Positions 38,502 through 48,355 are shown, counted from the first letter of the stretch. The stretch is 64,000 nt of DNA from Deltaproteobacteria bacterium (GCA_021780755.1 JAJXYF010000015.1:170934-234933), one strand, 5' to 3'. Numbers and translations: made by a program. Notes: generated from the letters alone by a model not told the origin.

Positions 38502-41500
38502 ATGATTAACGCGTTGATACGTCTGGCGCTCAGCCAGCGGGTGGTGGTAATCGGCGCCGCGCTGATCCTGCTCGTCGTCGGAATCTTCGCCTTCTCTCAG
38601 CTCGACATCGAGGCTTATCCCGATCCGGTGCAGCCGATGGTCGAACTACTGACGCTGCCCAACGGGCTCGGCGCCGAGGAGGTCGAGCGGCTGGTGACGG
38701 TGCCGCTGGAATTCGGCCTGTCCGGGATGCTCGGGCTCGAGGCGACGCGGTCGATCTCGCTCTACGGACTCTCCGACATTCGCTGCTACTTCGCCTGGGA
38801 CAGCGACTATAACTTCGACCGCACGCAAACCATCAATCAGCTCGCCTTCGTCTCTCTGCCGCAGGGCATCACGCCTGGGCTCTCGCCAGAAAATCCGGTC
38901 GGCGAAATTTATCGCTACACTGTCGAGAGTCCCGATCATGACTTGCTCAAGCAAAAGGAGGTCGAGGACTGGATCCTCGAGAAGCAGCTCAAGACCGTTC
39001 CGGGGGTGATCGACGTCAGCGGTTTCGGCGGGTTGACCAAGCAATACCATGTTGACGTCGATCCGCAAAAGTTGACCTATTACCAGGTCCCGCTCACGGC
39101 CCTGACCAGCGCGATTGCGAACTCGAACACCAACGCCGGCGGTAATTATCTGACCGTTGGCGAGCAGGCCTTCGACGTTCGCGGCATCGGCTTCATCCAT
39201 TCGCTCGATGACATTCGCAACATCGTGCTCTCGGCGAGCAAGGGCACTCCGATCACGGTCGCCAACGTCGCCGACGTGAGCGTCGGCTATGCGCCGCGGC
39301 TCGGTATCGTCGGCATGAACCAGCGCGACGAGGTCGTCACTGGCATCGTGCTGATGCGCAAATACGGGGACACGCTCAAGACGCTCGACGGCGTGGAGCA
39401 AAAGGTCAGTTGGCTCAACAACTCGGGCATCATGCCGCGCGGCTACAAGGTCGTGCCCTACTATGATCGTCGCGGGCTGGTCAGGACGACGCTGCGTACC
39501 GTCTTCGAGAACCTGACGATGGGCATCGTGCTGGTCTTCCTCGTGCTGATCTTCTTTCTCGGTGATTTCCGCAGCGCCTCAATCGCCGCAATCAATATTC
39601 CGCTCGCGCTGTGTGGCGCGTTCCTGCTGATGTGGCTCGGTAATACGCCGGCCAATCTGATTTCGCTCGGGGCCATCGACTTCGGCATCATCATCGATTC
39701 GACTGTCGTAGTGATGGAAAACATCCATCATCATTTCACCAGCGAGCCGCTCGTTCGGGATCGGCCGGCGCGCTTGAGGATACTGGCGGCGGCCCAGGAA
39801 GTTGGCGGCCCGATTCTGTTCTCGACGCTGATCTTCATGATTGCGTTCCTGCCGCTGTTCACGATGCACGGCGTCGAAGGCGCGATTTTTTCGCCGATGT
39901 CGCATACCTACGCCTATGCGCTCGGCGCGGCGATTTTGCTGGCGGTCACGCTTTCGCCGGTGCTCAGTTCGTTCGCGTTCGCCCGCGGGATCAAGCGTCG
40001 CCGCGAGCGCGTGTGGGGCCTCATCAGCCGCTTCTATCACGGGCTGTTCGTGCGCATTCTGAAATGGCCCGGGCTGACGCTGACGCTGATCTCAATCGGA
40101 GCGTTGGCGGTGTTCACGCTCTTCCCGCGCCTCGGCGGCGAGTTCCTGCCCAAGCTCGAAGAGGGCAACATCTGGGCGCGCGCGACGATGCCGCTGACGA
40201 TTTCACTGGACCACGGTGCGGTGTTGGTAAACCGCATGCGCGCGGTCTTTATGTCGTTTCCGGAAGTGACGACGGTAGTTTCGCAATTGGGCCGGCCTGA
40301 CGATGGAACCGAGACGACCGGATTTTTCAACTGTGAGTTCTCCGTGGATCTCAAGCCGCAGGACAAGTGGCCCGCTGGAATGACCAAGACGGAGCTGGTC
40401 AAGGAAATCGACGGCACGCTCATACGGAAATTCCCAGGGGTTAACTTCGGCTACTCGCAGAATATCGAGGACAACATCAACGAGGCGCTGTCGGGCGTAA
40501 AGGGATCGAACTCGGTCAAGGTCTTCGGCCCCGACCTCGAGGTTGACGAGCGCATCGCCAACCAGGTGGTTGAGGTGATGGGTGGCGTGCCGGGCGTCGT
40601 CGATCTCGCGGTGTATCGTTCGCTCGGCCAACCGAACCTGGTGATCACACCGGACCGCGTGCAATGCGCGCGTTACGGGCTCAACGTCGGCGACGTCGCG
40701 GCGGTGGTGCAGGCGGCGATCGGCGGGCAGGCGGTGACCCAGGTGCTCGAGGGCGATCGCCGCTTCGATCTGGTCGTTCGCTGGAAGCGGCAATATCGCA
40801 CGAGCCTGGGCGCGATTCGCGATATCCGGGTCCCGCTGCCGGGCGGCAGCGAAATTCCGCTCGGCCAGGTGGCGCGGATCAATACCGCCGAGGGCGCGTC
40901 GTTCATCTATCGCGAGGGACTCGAACGCTATGTCCCGGTGCGCTTCGCGGTGCGCGGCCGCGATCTGCAGAGTGCCGTCATTGGCGCAAAAAATGCCGTC
41001 GCCGAACAGGTCAAACTGCCCGAGGGCGTCCATCTCGAATGGGCGGGCGAGTACGGCGAGCTGCAGCAGGCCAATCGCCGGCTGATGGTCGTGGTGCCCT
41101 TCGCCCTGATTCTGATCGCGGGCGTCCTCTACGCAGCGACCACCTCGCTGATCGACACCTTCGTGATCATGGCGCAGATTCCGGTCGCCTGCGTCGGCGG
41201 TATCCTGGGGCTGTTCCTCACCGGAACGCCGTTCAGCGTTTCCGCGGCAGTCGGTTTCATCTCGATTTTCGGCATCGCCACCATGGATGGAATCCTGCTG
41301 AGCTTTTACATCCGCCAGCTCTGGAACGAGGGCCATCCATTCGTCGAATCGATCATCATGGGATCCGATCGGCGTCTGCGCGCGACCATGATGACCGATC
41401 TGGTGGACGCGCTTGGCCTGCTGCCGGCGGCGCTTTCCACGCGTATCGGAGCGCAGACGCAGCGTCCGCTCGCCATCGTCGTGATCGGCGGGGCGCTCGC

Positions 41501-41633
41501 GATCATGCTGGTAACGCGGTTGCTCCAGCCGGTTTTGATCTACCTGTGCCATCGCCGCCTGCGCCATCTGGAGACGCGCAAGACTTCTCCGATGGCGCCG
41601 ATTTCGCCGATGCCGGACGACGCTCATCTCTAG
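38502..41633 (+). CDS. Heavy-metal RND efflux pump (CzcA/CusA family)
   Basis: This is the proton-driven inner-membrane pump of the tripartite set. The 1043-aa protein has the RND layout: N-terminal helix, two large periplasmic loops (about residues 35-335 and 560-870), and two six-helix bundles. The helix-4 proton-relay motif GAIDFGIIIDSTVVVMEN carries Asp393, Asp399 and Glu406, matching the spacing of the essential Asp/Asp/Glu of CzcA. This places it in the heavy-metal (HME) subfamily rather than the drug subfamily. Whether it exports Cu(I)/Ag(I) or Zn/Co/Ni cannot be told; the cupredoxin neighbourhood hints at copper. Confidence 0.93.
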   Translation: MINALIRLALSQRVVVIGAALILLVVGIFAFSQLDIEAYPDPVQPMVELLTLPNGLGAEEVERLVTVPLEFGLSGMLGLEATRSISLYGLSDIRCYFAWDSDYNFDRTQTINQLAFVSLPQGITPGLSPENPVGEIYRYTVESPDHDLLKQKEVEDWILEKQLKTVPGVIDVSGFGGLTKQYHVDVDPQKLTYYQVPLTALTSAIANSNTNAGGNYLTVGEQAFDVRGIGFIHSLDDIRNIVLSASKGTPITVANVADVSVGYAPRLGIVGMNQRDEVVTGIVLMRKYGDTLKTLDGVEQKVSWLNNSGIMPRGYKVVPYYDRRGLVRTTLRTVFENLTMGIVLVFLVLIFFLGDFRSASIAAINIPLALCGAFLLMWLGNTPANLISLGAIDFGIIIDSTVVVMENIHHHFTSEPLVRDRPARLRILAAAQEVGGPILFSTLIFMIAFLPLFTMHGVEGAIFSPMSHTYAYALGAAILLAVTLSPVLSSFAFARGIKRRRERVWGLISRFYHGLFVRILKWPGLTLTLISIGALAVFTLFPRLGGEFLPKLEEGNIWARATMPLTISLDHGAVLVNRMRAVFMSFPEVTTVVSQLGRPDDGTETTGFFNCEFSVDLKPQDKWPAGMTKTELVKEIDGTLIRKFPGVNFGYSQNIEDNINEALSGVKGSNSVKVFGPDLEVDERIANQVVEVMGGVPGVVDLAVYRSLGQPNLVITPDRVQCARYGLNVGDVAAVVQAAIGGQAVTQVLEGDRRFDLVVRWKRQYRTSLGAIRDIRVPLPGGSEIPLGQVARINTAEGASFIYREGLERYVPVRFAVRGRDLQSAVIGAKNAVAEQVKLPEGVHLEWAGEYGELQQANRRLMVVVPFALILIAGVLYAATTSLIDTFVIMAQIPVACVGGILGLFLTGTPFSVSAAVGFISIFGIATMDGILLSFYIRQLWNEGHPFVESIIMGSDRRLRATMMTDLVDALGLLPAALSTRIGAQTQRPLAIVVIGGALAIMLVTRLLQPVLIYLCHRRLRHLETRKTSPMAPISPMPDDAHL

Positions 41634-41701
41634 TTCCGGGCGCGCGGCTGTTCCCGCGCATCGCGAATTCGTGGTAAATCCGGCGTTGGAGGAAATCCAC
41701 G

Positions 41702-42556
41702 ATGGCGACGACATTGGAAGTTCTCGCGAGCGGCTACGGCTTGCTCGAAGGACCGCGCGTCGACGATCACAACCGTCTCTATTTCAGCGATGTCCCGAAC
41801 GGCGGAGTCTATCGGCGCAGTCCCAACGGCGAAATCGAAACGCTGATACCCGGGCGTAAGGGCGTCGGCGGAATCGCGATCAACCAGGGTGGCGGTTTCG
41901 TCTGCTCGGGACGCGGACTCATCTACTGGAACGAGGCGACGCGCACCAGCCGCAACCTTTTTACCGAATGGGAAGGGCGCCCGCTCAAGGGGCTCAACGA
42001 CTTGCAGCCCGACGACCACGGCAGCGTCTTCGTCGGCTCGTTGGAATTCGACGCGCTTTCCGATCAGAAGCCGGTGCCCGGTAATCTGTTTCGCGTCGAT
42101 CCCGACGGCATCGTCACCAAGCTGTGGGAGGGTATCGAGGTCACCAATGGACTCGGCTTCAGCCCCGATCGCAAGCTGCTCTACCACGCCGATTCGACCA
42201 CGCAAGCGGTGTGGGCGTACGACGTGCAGCCCGATCGCACGGTTAAGGATCGCCGGGTATTTGCCAAGATTCCCGAGGGCTGGCCCGACGGGTTGGCGGT
42301 CGATGCGGAGGGTGGCGTCGTCGTCGCGACGGTGAAGTCGGGCGAGGTCGTGCGCTTCAAGCCCAACGGCACCATCGATTATCGCCACAAGATACCGGCC
42401 AAGTTCGTCACCAGCCTGACCTTCGGCGGCAAGGATCTGCGGGACCTCTACATCGTCACCGCGGACAACACCGACGACAAGGACAAGAAGGGGACGATTT
42501 TCAGGACCCGATCCGAGATACCCGGGCTGGCGGTGCCCAAGGCAAAATTCAACTGA
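41702..42556 (+). CDS. SMP-30/gluconolactonase/LRE family protein
   Basis: This is a six-bladed beta-propeller lactone hydrolase, probably cytoplasmic because no signal peptide is visible. The 284-aa protein has the family pattern VLASGYGLLEGPRVDDHNRLYFSDV (metal-ligand Glu in EGP), GLNDLQPDDHGSVFVGS and TNGLGFSPDRKLLYHADSTTQAVWAYD, and PDGLAVDAEGGVVVA. It has an excellent ribosome-binding site (GGAGGAA, 8 nt upstream). The substrate is unknown. A class III CoA-transferase follows after 82 nt. Confidence 0.88.
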   Translation: MATTLEVLASGYGLLEGPRVDDHNRLYFSDVPNGGVYRRSPNGEIETLIPGRKGVGGIAINQGGGFVCSGRGLIYWNEATRTSRNLFTEWEGRPLKGLNDLQPDDHGSVFVGSLEFDALSDQKPVPGNLFRVDPDGIVTKLWEGIEVTNGLGFSPDRKLLYHADSTTQAVWAYDVQPDRTVKDRRVFAKIPEGWPDGLAVDAEGGVVVATVKSGEVVRFKPNGTIDYRHKIPAKFVTSLTFGGKDLRDLYIVTADNTDDKDKKGTIFRTRSEIPGLAVPKAKFN

Positions 42557-42638
42557 CGGTTCCAATCGGTCGCGCGCGACCAGGTTGTCACGCGCGGCCT
42601 CCTTCCCAACGCAAGCTCGATTCGACGGTGGTACCTGG

Positions 42639-43829
42639 ATGCCGGCAATACTCGACGGACTGACGGTCGTTGATCTCACGCAGAACATCGCGGGACCGTA
42701 CTGTACGCAACTGCTCGGTGACTTTGGCGCGACCGTAATCAAGGTCGAACGCCCCGCGGGCGGCGACGACGGTCGCCGCTTCGCGCCCATCTGGCACGGC
42801 GAGTCCACCGTTCATCTGGCCAACAACCGCAACAAGAAAAGCATCTGCGCCGACCTCGACCATCCACGCGGTCGTGAGATCGTGCGGCGCCTGGCGCGCA
42901 CCGCCGACGTATTCGCGCATTCGATGAAGCCCGGCAGCACCGAATCGCGCGGGCTTGGCTACGAGGATCTCGCACCGGAAAATCCGCGACTTATCTATGC
43001 GTCGATCAGCGCCTTCGGCGATATCGGTCCGATGAGAAATCTGCCGGGCTATGATCCGCTCGGGCAGGCCTACTCGGGAATCATCAGCATGAACGGCCAC
43101 CCGGGTGCGCCGCCCGCACGCGTGGTCGTGCCGATCATCGACCAGGGATCGGGGCTGTGGCTGTTCAGTGGAGTGCTCGCCGCGATCATCGAACGCGCCA
43201 AGACCGGCAAGGGCTCGCGCGTTCGCACCAGCCTGCTCGAAACCGGCGTGGCATGGACCACGCTAATGATGACCAACTACATGGCCACCGGCGACGTCCA
43301 GGGACCGGCCGGATCGACTTCGCCCGCGGCAGCGCCGTACGAAGCATTTCAGACTGCGGACGCGTGGGTGCTGGTGGCGGCCGGCAACGATCGGCTGTTC
43401 GGGAGATTTTGCGAGGTGCTCGGACTCGGCGAAGTTCCACTCGACCCGCGCTTCGTCAGCAACAGTGTACGCGTGCCGCATCGGCTCGAATTACACGAAA
43501 TTCTGGAGCGCGAGACGCGGCTCTTCACGACCGCGAAATTGATCGAGGAACTGCAAAAGATGGGCGTGCCGGTCAGTCCGATCAACACTCTGGACCAGGT
43601 CTTTGCCGATGAGCAGGTGAACACGCTCGGGATGTTTGCGTCGGTGCCGCCGGACTTTCGCATCCCTGAGATGAAGTTTGTCGATATACCGGTCAGCATC
43701 GACGGCGAACGATCGGTCAAGCGCCTGATGCCGCCACGCCTCGGCGAGCATACCGAGGAGGTACTTACCGCCGCCGGTTATTCCGCCGACGAGATCGTGG
43801 CGCTTCGCGCGGAAAAAGTCACAAACTGA
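42639..43829 (+). CDS. Class III CoA-transferase (CaiB/BaiF family)
   Basis: The family transfers CoA between carboxylic acids via an aspartyl-CoA intermediate. ATG 42639 (MPAILDGLTVVDLTQNIAGPYCTQLLGDFGATVIKVE) gives 396 aa; an in-frame start at 42585 adds 18 unconserved residues. The likely catalytic Asp is Asp168 in VVPIIDQGSGLWL, aligned with Asp169 of formyl-CoA transferase. Other family segments are LSADVFAHSMKPG-like AHSMKPGSTESRGLGYEDL and PEMKFVDIPVSIDGE. The acid substrate cannot be inferred. Confidence 0.92.
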   Translation: MPAILDGLTVVDLTQNIAGPYCTQLLGDFGATVIKVERPAGGDDGRRFAPIWHGESTVHLANNRNKKSICADLDHPRGREIVRRLARTADVFAHSMKPGSTESRGLGYEDLAPENPRLIYASISAFGDIGPMRNLPGYDPLGQAYSGIISMNGHPGAPPARVVVPIIDQGSGLWLFSGVLAAIIERAKTGKGSRVRTSLLETGVAWTTLMMTNYMATGDVQGPAGSTSPAAAPYEAFQTADAWVLVAAGNDRLFGRFCEVLGLGEVPLDPRFVSNSVRVPHRLELHEILERETRLFTTAKLIEELQKMGVPVSPINTLDQVFADEQVNTLGMFASVPPDFRIPEMKFVDIPVSIDGERSVKRLMPPRLGEHTEEVLTAAGYSADEIVALRAEKVTN

Positions 43830-43856
43830 ATACTCGCACCCGCCCTCGAAAATCTC

Positions 43857-44720
43857 TCACGCCTCGCCCGTTGCGAGCAGGCCGCTGGAGACGATCGTCA
43901 ACGCGAAGGACGCCACGCGAAGCAGCGCCGCGGTCGGTTCGGTGGGGAGTGTTTCGCCGAACGCGGCCATGCCACCAAGGATCGGCACGACGTTCGAGAT
44001 CGCGGACGAGAGTGGCATCGCGACGATTCCGCGCGCCGAATGAAATGAGTTCTGCAAAAGTATCAGGCCCGCGATATTGGCCGCGCTGGTATAGTAGAGC
44101 CACGGATTGGCGAACACCCGGAGTATCATGGCGCTGCCGGTTTGTGCGATGAAGCTGTCGGTCAGCGCCTTGGTATAGAGGCTGGCGAGTCCGAAGGCGA
44201 CACCCGACGCGATCGCGGTCGCCACGCCGCCGCGGCGCAGTCGTGCGAACGCATAGGGTGCTGCGCAGAGCGCTACCGCGATTGCCGTGAGATTGAACAG
44301 CGCGAGATCAGTCGCATGATCATGCGCGGCGCCGCCCGTGAGCGATTGGGACAGCAGGACGGCCGCGACGGCGATCCCACCGATGCCAATCCATTCACGG
44401 CGGTTCGCCCGCTCGTGCAGAAACAGCACCGAGAACACCACGAACAATCCGATCCCGGCCTGCATCATGACCGCCACCAGCGACACCGGCGCGTCGCTGA
44501 GCGAAACCACGTAGAGAGCGTATCCGATCGCCTGGACGCCCAGGCCGCCGATCCAAATCGGGTCGCGAATCCATCTGAGTACGGAGCGCACCACATTGCC
44601 GGCTCGCGCCGGCGGCAGCGTCGCGGAGCGGCTTTTCATCATGAGCAGACCGGCGGCCAGCAGCACGCTGGCAACGAGCCCGAAGCTGAGGTACAGCGCC
44701 AGCCCGGGTGTCTTAACCAT
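43857..44720 (-). CDS. EamA/DMT-family transporter in the hpn operon
   Basis: This is a drug/metabolite-superfamily membrane protein of 287 aa with about ten hydrophobic helices in two EamA-like halves. ATG 44720 lies inside the end of hpnI (8-nt overlap); a longer reading would run back through hpnI. Tight overlap with hpnI suggests cotranslation and a related task. ArnE/ArnF, the flippase of lipid-linked aminoarabinose, belong to the same superfamily, so a role in flipping a hopanoid glycolipid is conceivable. The substrate is not known; EamA proteins also export amino acids and metabolites. Confidence 0.85.
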   Translation of the reverse strand: MVKTPGLALYLSFGLVASVLLAAGLLMMKSRSATLPPARAGNVVRSVLRWIRDPIWIGGLGVQAIGYALYVVSLSDAPVSLVAVMMQAGIGLFVVFSVLFLHERANRREWIGIGGIAVAAVLLSQSLTGGAAHDHATDLALFNLTAIAVALCAAPYAFARLRRGGVATAIASGVAFGLASLYTKALTDSFIAQTGSAMILRVFANPWLYYTSAANIAGLILLQNSFHSARGIVAMPLSSAISNVVPILGGMAAFGETLPTEPTAALLRVASFALTIVSSGLLATGEA

Positions 44721-45870
44721 CGACTTCCCGCAGCGTCCCGTCGCCCAGGATTTCGAGCCGCCGTCCGGCCCATTGGACTTCATTGCTGAGCAGGCTCGCG
44801 AACCAGATGCCGGTCATGCAGAGGTCCTTCAGTGGGATCAGACAGATGTCACGAGTTAATTCAGGCGCGCCCAGAACGTAGCGCAGCATCAGCGCCGACA
44901 TCGTCAGTCGCGCGACCAAAACCAGAACCAGGGCCTTGATCGAGAATGCGCTCGCACCTGACGCGACCAGCAGGACCAGCGCCCAGAAGAGCCCGTGAAT
45001 CAGGATGGTAGCGAGGCTGAGCGGGCGGGTCGTGCGGTAAGTGCGGGCCCATCGCAGTTGATGATTCCAGAAATCCGCGAAGGTCCGTTCATGAGTGATC
45101 GTGGTGACGATTGAACTGGAGAGCGCCACATCCCATCCACGATCGGCGGCGAGCTTGCCGATGTAGTAATCGTCGGCGAGCATATCCCTGATCGCGCGGA
45201 AGCCACCAATCGCATCGAGTGTCGCACGCTTGATCGCGACGGTCGCGCCGAGCGCAAAGCGCACCGGTTCGATCGCCGCCGAGAGCATCACCATGGGCGC
45301 GAAGTCGGTATTGACCGCGAGCGCCTCGAGTCGCGACGCGATCGGCCCGCTCGGTAGTGCGCGATAGATGCATGAAATGACGCCCAGTTTATTGTCCGCC
45401 GCGAGTTCGCCGACCAGCCGCCGCAGATGGTCGCGATCGACGGCGATATCCGCATCGCTCATCACGAACAGGTCCGCATGCTTGGCGAGGTCCGACATTT
45501 TTATGAGCTTGGCGACCTTTCGATTGGCGCAGCCGGGTTCGCCGCCGACGACCATCTCCATCGGCCGCTGCGGATAGAGCTGGTGAAGTTCAAGCGGGAC
45601 TTGCGCGGCGCGATCGGTGCCGTCGGAAACCCCGAAGTAGTAATCGACGCGCGGGTAGTCCAGTTTGAAATAGCTGATGATCTGATCGCGCAAACTTTGC
45701 GTCAGGCCGTGCAATGGCTTCAGGACGGCGACGCGCGGCACAGTTTCCGGAAGTGGCGGTGCCGGTAACGCTGCGCGGAGCGTAAACCGTATCGCGGCCA
45801 GCGCAGCCGCGACGTAGTAGGTGAGCGAGATTGCGACGCATGCAGTCGCGAAGTCCGCAATGATCTTCAT
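44713..45870 (-). CDS. hpnI: Hopanoid biosynthesis glycosyltransferase HpnI
   Basis: HpnI is a GT21-like (ceramide-glucosyltransferase type) enzyme that adds N-acetylglucosamine to bacteriohopanetetrol. From ATG 45870 the protein is 385 aa; GTG 45882 is an alternative. There is one N-terminal helix, then VAVLKPLHGLTQSLRDQI, the MSDADIAVDRDHL motif (Asp139/Asp141), DMLADDYYIGK and the HQLRWARTYR (QxxRW) motif near residues 270-278. Membrane helices fill the C-terminal third. It lies 95 nt after hpnJ on the same strand. Confidence 0.9.
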   Translation of the reverse strand: MKIIADFATACVAISLTYYVAAALAAIRFTLRAALPAPPLPETVPRVAVLKPLHGLTQSLRDQIISYFKLDYPRVDYYFGVSDGTDRAAQVPLELHQLYPQRPMEMVVGGEPGCANRKVAKLIKMSDLAKHADLFVMSDADIAVDRDHLRRLVGELAADNKLGVISCIYRALPSGPIASRLEALAVNTDFAPMVMLSAAIEPVRFALGATVAIKRATLDAIGGFRAIRDMLADDYYIGKLAADRGWDVALSSSIVTTITHERTFADFWNHQLRWARTYRTTRPLSLATILIHGLFWALVLLVASGASAFSIKALVLVLVARLTMSALMLRYVLGAPELTRDICLIPLKDLCMTGIWFASLLSNEVQWAGRRLEILGDGTLREVDG

Positions 45871-45965
45871 AAGCAGGTGCACGGCGCCAAGGCCGACGGA
45901 TGATTCAACGCCTTGGCGCCACTATCATGCACGCCGCACGGGCGAGGTTTTGAATAGCGCGCGCG

Positions 45966-47426
45966 TCAGGCCGCTTGCGCCGAATTCACGGCGGCGCGTG
46001 ACTGTGCGCGGCGGGCCCGCATGGTCGAAAGGAATTGCTTCCCTTCCCCGAGCAGCCGCTTGCATTCCTCGCGCGAGGTCACCATCTTGCGCAACGCCTT
46101 CAAAATGTAGCGCGGGCGGAAATAGAAGCTGCGATAGAATCGCTCCACCGCCTGGTAGATCTCGTCGTTGCTCAGGCCCGGGTACTGCACCGTGCACTTC
46201 TGATAGCCGGATTCGTCCAGCAGGGGATCGACCGCCAGGTAGCCGTTTTTCGTCACGTAGTCATACAGTTCGGTGCCGGGATAGGGCGACGCCAGCGACA
46301 CCTGGATAGTCTCGCAGTTCATCTCGCGCGCGAAGCGCATCGACTCCTCAATCGTCTCTTTGGTCTCGCCCGGCAGCCCCAGGATGAACGTGCCGTGAAT
46401 CAGGATGCCGAGATCGTGGCAATCTTTCGTGAAGCGTCGCGCGCGATCGATGCGCACGCCTTTCTTGATGTTCTCCAGGATCTTGGCGTTGCCGCTTTCG
46501 TAGCCAACTACGAACAGTCGCAGCCCGCCGTCCTTCAGGATTTTGAGGGTCTCGTAATCGACGTTGGCGCGCGAGTTGGTTGACCAGGTGATGCCGAGCG
46601 GCTTGATCAGTTGGGCGATTTTCCGCGCGCGCATGGGATCGGCCGTAAAGGTATCGTCGTCGAAGAAAAGTTCCTTCATCTTGGGGAACTTCGCCTTCAT
46701 CGCGGCGACTTCTTCATAGACGTTTTCGGGGCTGCGCACGCGATACTTATGCCCCTGCGTGACCTGTGGCCACAGGCAGAAGGTGCAGCGTGCCGGACAT
46801 CCGCGGCCGGTGTACATCGAGACGTAGGGATACTGACAGTAAGGGCTGTTGTAGCGCAGGTAATCGAGGTTCTTCGCATAAACTTCCGTTACGAACGGCA
46901 GCTTGTCGAGTTCCTCATTGGAAAGAATCGGACGATCAGGATTATGGCTGATGATGCCGTTTTTCTGGTAGCTGATGCCGCCGATCTTCGACCAATCCAT
47001 GCCCTGCGCAACTTCGAGCATTGAAAAGTCGAACTCTTTGCGGGCGGCGATATCAATCGATCGGCTGAGCTTGAGCGTCTCCTCGGCGCGCGCCGTGGGA
47101 TGGCCGCCGACGAACGCGATGATGCAATTCGGATTGGCTGCCTTGATCGCCTCGGCCGTTCGCGCATCCATCCGCAGCGACGGCGTTGACGTATGAATCA
47201 CGACGAAGTCGTAGTGTTTGGCTTCCTCAACCGTCATTTCGGGAGTGTAATTATGTGGCGGAGCGTCGAGCAGGCGCGCGCCCGGGATCATACCAGCCGG
47301 ATAGGCGAGCCACGTCGGGTACCAGAACGACCAGACTTCGCGCGTCGCCTGGTAGCGCGATCCCGCGCCTCCGTCGAAGTCGTCGTAGGAGGGGGGATTG
47401 AGGAAAAGCGTCTTCATCACATCCAT
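45966..47426 (-). CDS. hpnJ: Hopanoid biosynthesis radical SAM protein HpnJ
   Basis: HpnJ is a B12-type radical SAM enzyme needed to make the cyclitol-ether head group of hopanoids by ring contraction. The 486-aa protein starts MDVMKTLFLNPPSYDDFDGGAGSRYQA (ATG 47426, GGAG about 11 nt upstream; ATG 47417 is possible). An N-terminal cobalamin-binding-like domain is followed by the radical SAM motif GCPARCTFCLWPQ with Cys210, Cys214 and Cys217. The N-terminal NPPSYDDFDGGAGSRYQ is characteristic of HpnJ. It is the first gene of the leftward hpnJ-hpnI-EamA operon. Confidence 0.92.
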   Translation of the reverse strand: MDVMKTLFLNPPSYDDFDGGAGSRYQATREVWSFWYPTWLAYPAGMIPGARLLDAPPHNYTPEMTVEEAKHYDFVVIHTSTPSLRMDARTAEAIKAANPNCIIAFVGGHPTARAEETLKLSRSIDIAARKEFDFSMLEVAQGMDWSKIGGISYQKNGIISHNPDRPILSNEELDKLPFVTEVYAKNLDYLRYNSPYCQYPYVSMYTGRGCPARCTFCLWPQVTQGHKYRVRSPENVYEEVAAMKAKFPKMKELFFDDDTFTADPMRARKIAQLIKPLGITWSTNSRANVDYETLKILKDGGLRLFVVGYESGNAKILENIKKGVRIDRARRFTKDCHDLGILIHGTFILGLPGETKETIEESMRFAREMNCETIQVSLASPYPGTELYDYVTKNGYLAVDPLLDESGYQKCTVQYPGLSNDEIYQAVERFYRSFYFRPRYILKALRKMVTSREECKRLLGEGKQFLSTMRARRAQSRAAVNSAQAA

Positions 47427-47620
47427 GCGCAAGTCACTCCGGAAAGCCTGTCCGATTGGTTAGTGAGACTATATTCACGCGATTACATGAAGGCAATAAT
47501 GGCGCGAAAGTTGTTGGCCGGCGCGGGCCGGGATGAGCGTGATCAGATGTGATCGGAGGCACAAACAGGGCCGTTCTGGCTCCGCTTAGGTTCAATTAGA
47601 CGGCTCAGAGGGGAAATTCC

Positions 47621-48355
47621 ATGCACGACTCGGCAAAACGGATAGCGTTGGTCACCGGCGCGAACAAGGGTATCGGCTTCGAGGTGACGCGGCGTCTCGC
47701 AATGGCGGGGATGACCGTAGTGCTTGGCGCTCGCAATGCCGGTTTGGGCGAGGCCGCCGCCATCCGGCTGCGGGCCGAGAACCTCGACGTTCGCTTCATT
47801 GAACTGGACGTCGTGCGGCGCGCGACAATCGAGTCGGCGGCCGCGACCATCTTGGCCGATTTCGGACGACTCGACGTGCTGGTCAACAACGCCGGCATCA
47901 ACGACCCCGCCGATGGTCAGCCTGGCGTGGTGGAACTCGACACCGTCCGCCATGTGATGGAGACCAACTTCTTTGGCACGCTTGCGGTCACTCAGGCGAT
48001 GCTTCCGCTGCTGCGCAAGGGGCCGGCGGGGCGCATCGTCAACGTCTCCAGCGGACTCGGCTCGCTCACCTGGAACGCCGATCCGAACTGGGTATATGCC
48101 CCAGTCAAGCTGCTCGGCTACAACACCTCCAAGGCCGCGATGAACATGTTGACCGTTCAACTCGCCTACGAGTTGCGCGACACCGCGATCAAGGTGAACT
48201 CCGCCAACCCCGGCTACACCGCGACCGACCTTAATGGCCATCGAGGGCATCAGACGGTGGAGCAGGGCGCGGCCGAGACTGTGCGGCTAGCACTTTTGTC
48301 GCCGGGCGGCCCCACCGGCGGCTTCTTTGAAACGACCGGCACCGATCCGTGGTGA
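47621..48355 (+). CDS. Short-chain dehydrogenase/reductase
   Basis: This is a classical NAD(P)H-dependent SDR of 244 aa. The cofactor motif TGANKGIG is at residues 12-19, NNAG at 89-92, and the catalytic Ser143 or Ser144 with Tyr167-x3-Lys171 is present (YNTSK). The sequence around NPGYTATDLNGHRG is typical of carbonyl-reductase-like SDRs. The ribosome-binding site is AGAGGGGAA about 6 nt upstream. It is divergent from hpnJ across a 194-nt gap. The substrate is not known. Confidence 0.92.
   Translation: MHDSAKRIALVTGANKGIGFEVTRRLAMAGMTVVLGARNAGLGEAAAIRLRAENLDVRFIELDVVRRATIESAAATILADFGRLDVLVNNAGINDPADGQPGVVELDTVRHVMETNFFGTLAVTQAMLPLLRKGPAGRIVNVSSGLGSLTWNADPNWVYAPVKLLGYNTSKAAMNMLTVQLAYELRDTAIKVNSANPGYTATDLNGHRGHQTVEQGAAETVRLALLSPGGPTGGFFETTGTDPW

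Noticed and set aside
43819..44103. Small frame at the start of the EamA gene gap
   Set aside because: It is an antisense/alternate-frame reading of the EamA gene 3' end.
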